A DNA stretch of 64,000 nt, taken from Streptomyces sp. L-9-10 (GTDB lineage Bacteria; Actinomycetota; Actinomycetes; Streptomycetales; Streptomycetaceae). Positions 60,695-64,000 of this stretch are shown in pieces. The translations under genes and the position numbers were made by a program. The notes below the pieces were generated by a model, which ran no database searches, had not been told where the DNA came from, and saw only the letters and a list, made by a program, of their open reading frames with translations. The stretch lies in contig NZ_PHRF01000034.1 of NCBI RefSeq assembly GCF_004151105.1, positions 23,780 to 87,779 on the forward strand, in the 5' to 3' direction. The stretch's first letter is position 1; each line of letters begins with the position of its first letter.

Positions 60695-62100
60695 CTGTCG
60701 TCCTTCCATGCCGCGGAGGGCGGCGTCGCCGTGCGGAGGTCTGCCGTGGCCGTGCGCAGACCTGGCGTGGCCGTGCGGAGATCTGCCGTCGCCGCGCGGA
60801 GACCAGCCGTGGCCGGGCGGAGGCCGGGAAACGCCGCGGCCGTGACGAAGCGCCCGTCCTCCTGCTCCACCGTCAGCTCGCCTCCGTCGTCTCCCACGCG
60901 TTCCTTGAGGGTGGCCAGCCCGCTCAGCTCCGGAAGGGGGCCCTCCCGCGCGCCGTCGTTGACGATGGTGATGCCCGACTCCGAGAGGGTGATCCGCACC
61001 CGCGTGGCCTGCGCGTGGCGCAGGATGTTGGTCGTCGTCTCGCGGAGGACCTGGCCGAGCAGCCCGTTGACTCGCTCATCGACCTCGGCGTCACGGTTGA
61101 CGCGCACACGGATGCCCGCGGCTTCGAAGAGGTTCTTCGCGTTCTCCAGCTCCACGGACAGGTTGAGCCGCCGCTGTGCGTAGGCCAGCTCCTTGGTCTG
61201 GGTGATGGTGTCGCTGACCAGGGCGTGCACCTCCCGCAGCTCCTCCTCCACGCGGTCGAGGTCGCTGCGTACCAGCTTCGAGGCCAGCGTGATCTTCAGC
61301 TTCACCACATGCAGGGTGTGGCCCTGGATGTCGTGCAGATCACTGGCGAAACGGATGCGTTCCCGGATGACGGCCAGCTCCGCCTCGCGCTCCCGTGATT
61401 GCGCGATGACCTTGTAGAACTGGTGGTTGGCGAAGTGGAGGCCGGTCACCGCCAAGGTGAGGGCCGTGGGGACGAGGACGTACTCGATCAGAACGCCGCG
61501 GACATCGCCCGGTGACTGCGTCAGCTTCGTCGCCCCTGCCGCGGCGACGAAGGCGGCGAGCCCCAGGGCCGCCGCGACGCGGTGGCGTGGCAGCCGGGGG
61601 ACGAGGTAGGGGCCCACGATCGTCAGGCCGTAGAACGCCGTGGTGCTGTCGGCCACCAGCACGCCGAACGGCCACACGGCCGCGGTGACGATCAGGCAGG
61701 GGAGCGCGACACGGGAGGTGTCGTCGTCCGCTGTCCACCGCGCCATGACCACCAGGCCCGCTATCACGCCCAGGCTCAGGACGACGGCGTCCCACCAGGT
61801 CCGGGCATCGGTCGCCACCAGCACCACCCCTACGGCGGCCAGCGGCGGAACGAACGTGACGCGGTTCCACCGGTGCAGCGGTCCCTGCGGCGTCCCGGCG
61901 TACTCGGGCAACGTCCGCACCGCTCGCGGGGCCGGCCTCACCGGTCGTCGCCCGGGTGCGGAGCGGGCAGGCCGATGACGGTCCTGTCGGCCGTCGGCGG
62001 AAGGCGCGGGGGCCTGGCGTCCATGTGCGGTTCTCCGGGATCGGACAGCAGAGTCTGCCCCGCAGTATTCTTCCGGCTCCGTGCGTGGCACCAGTGACAC
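60691..62100 (-). CDS. Sensor histidine kinase, NarL-type (HisKA_3), DesK-like
   Basis: 469 aa from GTG at 62100; the first 60 residues are Arg/Pro-rich and a later start is possible. Five to six transmembrane helices (about residues 80-215), then HisKA_3 with the phosphorylated His in RIRFASDLHDIQGHTLHVVK and HATPase_c (LRETTTNILRHAQATRVRI, ITIVNDGARE, GLATLKERVGDDGGELTVEQ). After the kinase core a tail of five heptads, of the GLRTATA/DLRTATP type, was generated by a 21-bp tandem repeat. Partner of the regulator encoded next. Confidence 0.9.
   Translation of the reverse strand: MSLVPRTEPEEYCGADSAVRSRRTAHGRQAPAPSADGRQDRHRPARSAPGRRPVRPAPRAVRTLPEYAGTPQGPLHRWNRVTFVPPLAAVGVVLVATDARTWWDAVVLSLGVIAGLVVMARWTADDDTSRVALPCLIVTAAVWPFGVLVADSTTAFYGLTIVGPYLVPRLPRHRVAAALGLAAFVAAAGATKLTQSPGDVRGVLIEYVLVPTALTLAVTGLHFANHQFYKVIAQSREREAELAVIRERIRFASDLHDIQGHTLHVVKLKITLASKLVRSDLDRVEEELREVHALVSDTITQTKELAYAQRRLNLSVELENAKNLFEAAGIRVRVNRDAEVDERVNGLLGQVLRETTTNILRHAQATRVRITLSESGITIVNDGAREGPLPELSGLATLKERVGDDGGELTVEQEDGRFVTAAAFPGLRPATAGLRAATADLRTATPGLRTATADLRTATPPSAAWKDDR
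60725..60829 (-). repeat. Five 21-bp tandem repeats inside the kinase gene
   Basis: Units at 60725, 60746, 60767, 60788 and 60809, each 21 bp and in frame, encode the C-terminal heptads GLRPATA, GLRAATA, DLRTATP, GLRTATA and DLRTATP. The frame is kept because the unit is a multiple of three. Confidence 0.88.
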
Positions 62101-62190
62101 CGTGTCATGCGTTCGCCCCCAGGAATGTCACGGCGGAGTGATGACACGACGCCACTGCCGGACGAGCGTGCTGACGGCTGAGATCGGGGC

Positions 62191-63075
62191 ATGACCTCGA
62201 CACCAGTCATCGACGTTGACCACCTGAACCTCAGCTACGGCGACTTCCACGCCGTGAAAGACCTGTCCTTCCAGGTGAGGAAGGGCGAGCTGTACGCGCT
62301 GCTCGGCACGAACGGGGCCGGCAAGACCTCGACCCTGGAGACCATCGAAGGCCACCGTACGGCCACCTCGGGCACCGTGCGGGTCTTCGGGCACAGCCCG
62401 CGCGACCGGAGCGCCGTGCGGCCCCGGATGGGGATCATGCTCCAGGAGAGCGGTTTCTCCCCGGATCTGACGGTGAGGGAATCGGTCCGGCTGATCGGAG
62501 AACTCTCCCAGCGTGCGGACAGGGTCGAACGCGTGCTCGGCATCGTCGACCTCACGCACAAGGCCGGCACCAAGGTGTCCCAGCTCTCCGGCGGTGAGAA
62601 GCGGCGTCTGGACTTCGCCACCGCCGTGTACGGGAACCCCGAGCTGATCTTCCTGGACGAGCCCACCACCGGCTTGGACATCCAGTCCCGGGACGCGCTC
62701 TGGGACGCCGTGGACAAGCTGCGCGAAGACGGATCCACGATCGTGCTCACCACGCACTACCTGGAAGAGGCCCAGCAGCGCGCCGATCGCATAGGGCTCA
62801 TGCACAAGGGCACCTTCCACCAGGAAGGGACCGTCGCCGAGCTGACGCAGACCCTGCCGGCTGCCATCCGCTTCTCCCTTCCGGACCTCCTGCCGGCGCT
62901 ACCGCTGCGGGCCACGCGCGAGAGCGACGGGAAGTTCCTCATCGAGACCTTCCAGTTGCAGAAGGACCTTCACACCCTGCTCGTCTGGGCGCACGACAAC
63001 GCGGTGGAGCTGCGGGAACTCCAGTCCGGACCGACGCGGCTCGATGACGTCTTCCGTGCCATCGGCAACGCGTAG
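62191..63075 (+). CDS. ABC transporter ATP-binding protein
   Basis: 294 aa. Walker A GTNGAGKTS (near residues 40-48), Q-loop MLQESGFSPDLTVRESV, signature LSGGEKRRLDFATAVYG, Walker B LIFLDEPTTGLDIQSRD, H-loop LTTHYLEEAQ; ends in RLDDVFRAIGNA, the usual end of antibiotic-export ATPases. Starts 91 bp from the divergent kinase gene and is followed by its permease. Likely target of the adjacent two-component system. Confidence 0.92.
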   Translation: MTSTPVIDVDHLNLSYGDFHAVKDLSFQVRKGELYALLGTNGAGKTSTLETIEGHRTATSGTVRVFGHSPRDRSAVRPRMGIMLQESGFSPDLTVRESVRLIGELSQRADRVERVLGIVDLTHKAGTKVSQLSGGEKRRLDFATAVYGNPELIFLDEPTTGLDIQSRDALWDAVDKLREDGSTIVLTTHYLEEAQQRADRIGLMHKGTFHQEGTVAELTQTLPAAIRFSLPDLLPALPLRATRESDGKFLIETFQLQKDLHTLLVWAHDNAVELRELQSGPTRLDDVFRAIGNA

Positions 63076-63107
63076 ACCCAGCCCTGCCGCTTCCCGCCAC
63101 TCCCGCC

Positions 63108-63150
63108 ACTCCGGGAACTCCCGGAACTCCCGGAACTCCCGGAACTTCCC
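63108..63150. repeat. 9-bp tandem repeat between ATPase and permease genes
   Basis: About four copies of CCCGGAACT lie in the 93-bp gap, ending just before GAGAAGAGGA, the ribosome-binding region of the permease gene. A variable spacer rather than a regulatory site. Confidence 0.75.
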
Positions 63151-63168
63151 GAGAAGAGGACTCCCACC

Positions 63169-63888
63169 ATGCTCTCCATCGCTCGCAGCGAGCTGATCCA
63201 GATCTTCCGGAACCGGCTGGTTCTGCTCAACAGCTTCCTCATTCCCATCGGGGCCTGCGTGTTCTTCGTCTACCAGCACGAGACCTTCGCGGAGCTGCGC
63301 AGCCTCGGATACATCGCGGCGGTGGTGATGTTCACCGTGGCCGCGTTCGGTCTCTACACCACCGCCGTGACCACGCTGGCCTCGCGCCGGCAGACCCTCT
63401 TCCTCAAGCGGCTGCGCTCCACCCCGGCGAGTGACGGCAGCATCCTCTCCGGACTGGTGCTCCCGGTCACCGTCCTCGCCCTGATCCAGGTGACCGCGAT
63501 CCTCGCCGTGCTGGCCGCGGTCGCCGGCGAGCCGGCCAACTGGTTCCTTCTGGCGGCGGCGGTCGTCTCGACAGTGATCATGATGCTCGGACTGGGACTG
63601 GCCACGGCGGGACTGACGAACTCCCCCGAGCACGCCCAGGTGACGACACTGCCCATCAGCCTCGGCTCCGTCGCCGTCACCAACTGGGTGGGCATCACCG
63701 GCACCGAGGAACTCACCCTGCTCAAGCGGCTGCTCCCCGGCGGCTCGGCCACCGAACTGGCCATCAACGCCTGGAACGGCGGCGTTCCCGTGGCGGAATC
63801 CCTGCCGCTGCTGCTGCCCACCCTGGCCTGGGTCGTCGTCGCCGTCGCGCTGGCCTCCCGCCTCTTCCGCTGGGAGCCGCGCCGCTAG
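63169..63888 (+). CDS. ABC-2 type permease
   Basis: 239 aa with six transmembrane helices (NRLVLLNSFLIPIGACVFFV, a second near SLGYIAAVVMFTVAAFGLYT, then TLASRRQTLFLKRLRSTPAS as the intracellular coupling segment). ATG with GAGAAGAGGA upstream. Partner of the ATPase at 62191. Its last codons (RWEPRR, stop) are directly overlapped by the end of an IS481-type transposase gene on the other strand; the protein seems full length, but its exact natural C-terminus could have been altered by that insertion. Confidence 0.9.
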   Translation: MLSIARSELIQIFRNRLVLLNSFLIPIGACVFFVYQHETFAELRSLGYIAAVVMFTVAAFGLYTTAVTTLASRRQTLFLKRLRSTPASDGSILSGLVLPVTVLALIQVTAILAVLAAVAGEPANWFLLAAAVVSTVIMMLGLGLATAGLTNSPEHAQVTTLPISLGSVAVTNWVGITGTEELTLLKRLLPGGSATELAINAWNGGVPVAESLPLLLPTLAWVVVAVALASRLFRWEPRR

Positions 63889-64000
63889 GTGTATTGACCC
63901 GCAACGTTGTTAACGCGGCTGATGGGCGGGTGTCCGTTGAGTGCGGTGTGGCTGCGGTGGTGGTTGTAGGTGTGGAGGAAGTCTGCCAGGGCCTCGGTCC
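63885..64000 (-). mobile_element. IS481-family transposase, C-terminal end (partial insertion sequence)
   Basis: The minus frame from 64000 reads TEALADFLHTYNHHRSHTAL, then NGHPPISRVNNVAGQYT and a stop at 63885. YNHHR-H-AL-G-PP-SR is the C-terminal hallmark of the IS481/IS3 DDE integrase group, and VNN-x-x-GQYT with a stop at the very end of the element is typical of IS481. The end of the element is probably the TGTATTGACCC at 63890. The rest lies outside the window. Confidence 0.88.

Noticed and set aside
62095..62107. Palindrome TGACAC-C-GTGTCA at the kinase start as an operator
   Set aside because: Symmetrical but overlapping an uncertain start codon; no second copy or matching regulator type to support it.

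Overview
The window reads as a 64 kb piece of a Streptomyces chromosome. GC is very high throughout, GTG starts are common, start/stop overlaps of the ATGA and GTGA type abound, and several genes are recognisable on sight: mshD, glnR, nur, rsiG, a devAB-like pair and the pstS/NUDIX/CHAD/ppk phosphate block. From ppk to about 45.8 kb the order looks like the conserved Streptomyces core, roughly the SCO4142-SCO4195 neighbourhood of S. coelicolor as I remember it.

Left end: a truncated pstS on the minus strand with a clear PHO box. Its expected neighbour, a NUDIX gene, begins only at 10.65 kb. The 9.7 kb between them is an accessory islet. A 58-bp, about 90% identical copy of the NUDIX 3' end lies at its left edge (851-908) and the real 3' end at its right edge (10651-10708). 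The islet holds (i) a compact graspetide/imiditide-type RiPP operon: precursor tgmA, ATP-grasp ligase tgmB and PIMT-like methyltransferase tgmC, with a DUF6087 gene downstream; (ii) three XRE-DUF5753 regulator units with DUF397 or DUF6879 partners, several of them decayed; and (iii) a small set ending in a JmjC/cupin protein that seems to lack its second metal-binding half. AT-rich promoters and short repeats are concentrated here.

10.6-27.3 kb: NUDIX-CHAD-ppk (polyphosphate), a YtrA-type GntR/ABC operon with a perfect operator, mshD (mycothiol), a secreted 5'-nucleotidase, an 880-bp gene-free stretch with a roughly 110-bp inverted repeat, a Tat-exported PI-PLC, a two-component system beside an HtrA-like protease whose promoter carries three 11-bp direct repeats, and an HTH-less UTRA protein.

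27.4-45.8 kb: a LacI regulator, glnR, an alpha/beta hydrolase fused to a MoaD/ThiS domain, membrane and DUF2993 proteins, a cysteine-containing leader peptide before a thiosulfate sulfurtransferase and DUF1416, a DUF3099 protein, DsrE, nitrobindin-like protein, nur, YgfZ, dtd, rsiG, asparaginase, an Eis-like acetyltransferase, a devAB-like pair and a phosphotransferase.

45.7-64 kb is more variable: a Drr-type ABC exporter with divergent TetR, a TetR/amidase pair, an SDR remnant, an I36 peptidase inhibitor, an ECF41-type sigma factor with divergent matching promoters, a methyltransferase, another TetR, a putative glycoside hydrolase and a lipoprotein polysaccharide deacetylase, VOC/DinB/WYL genes, a NarL-type two-component system with its ABC transporter, and at the right edge an IS481-family transposase abutting the transporter's last codon.
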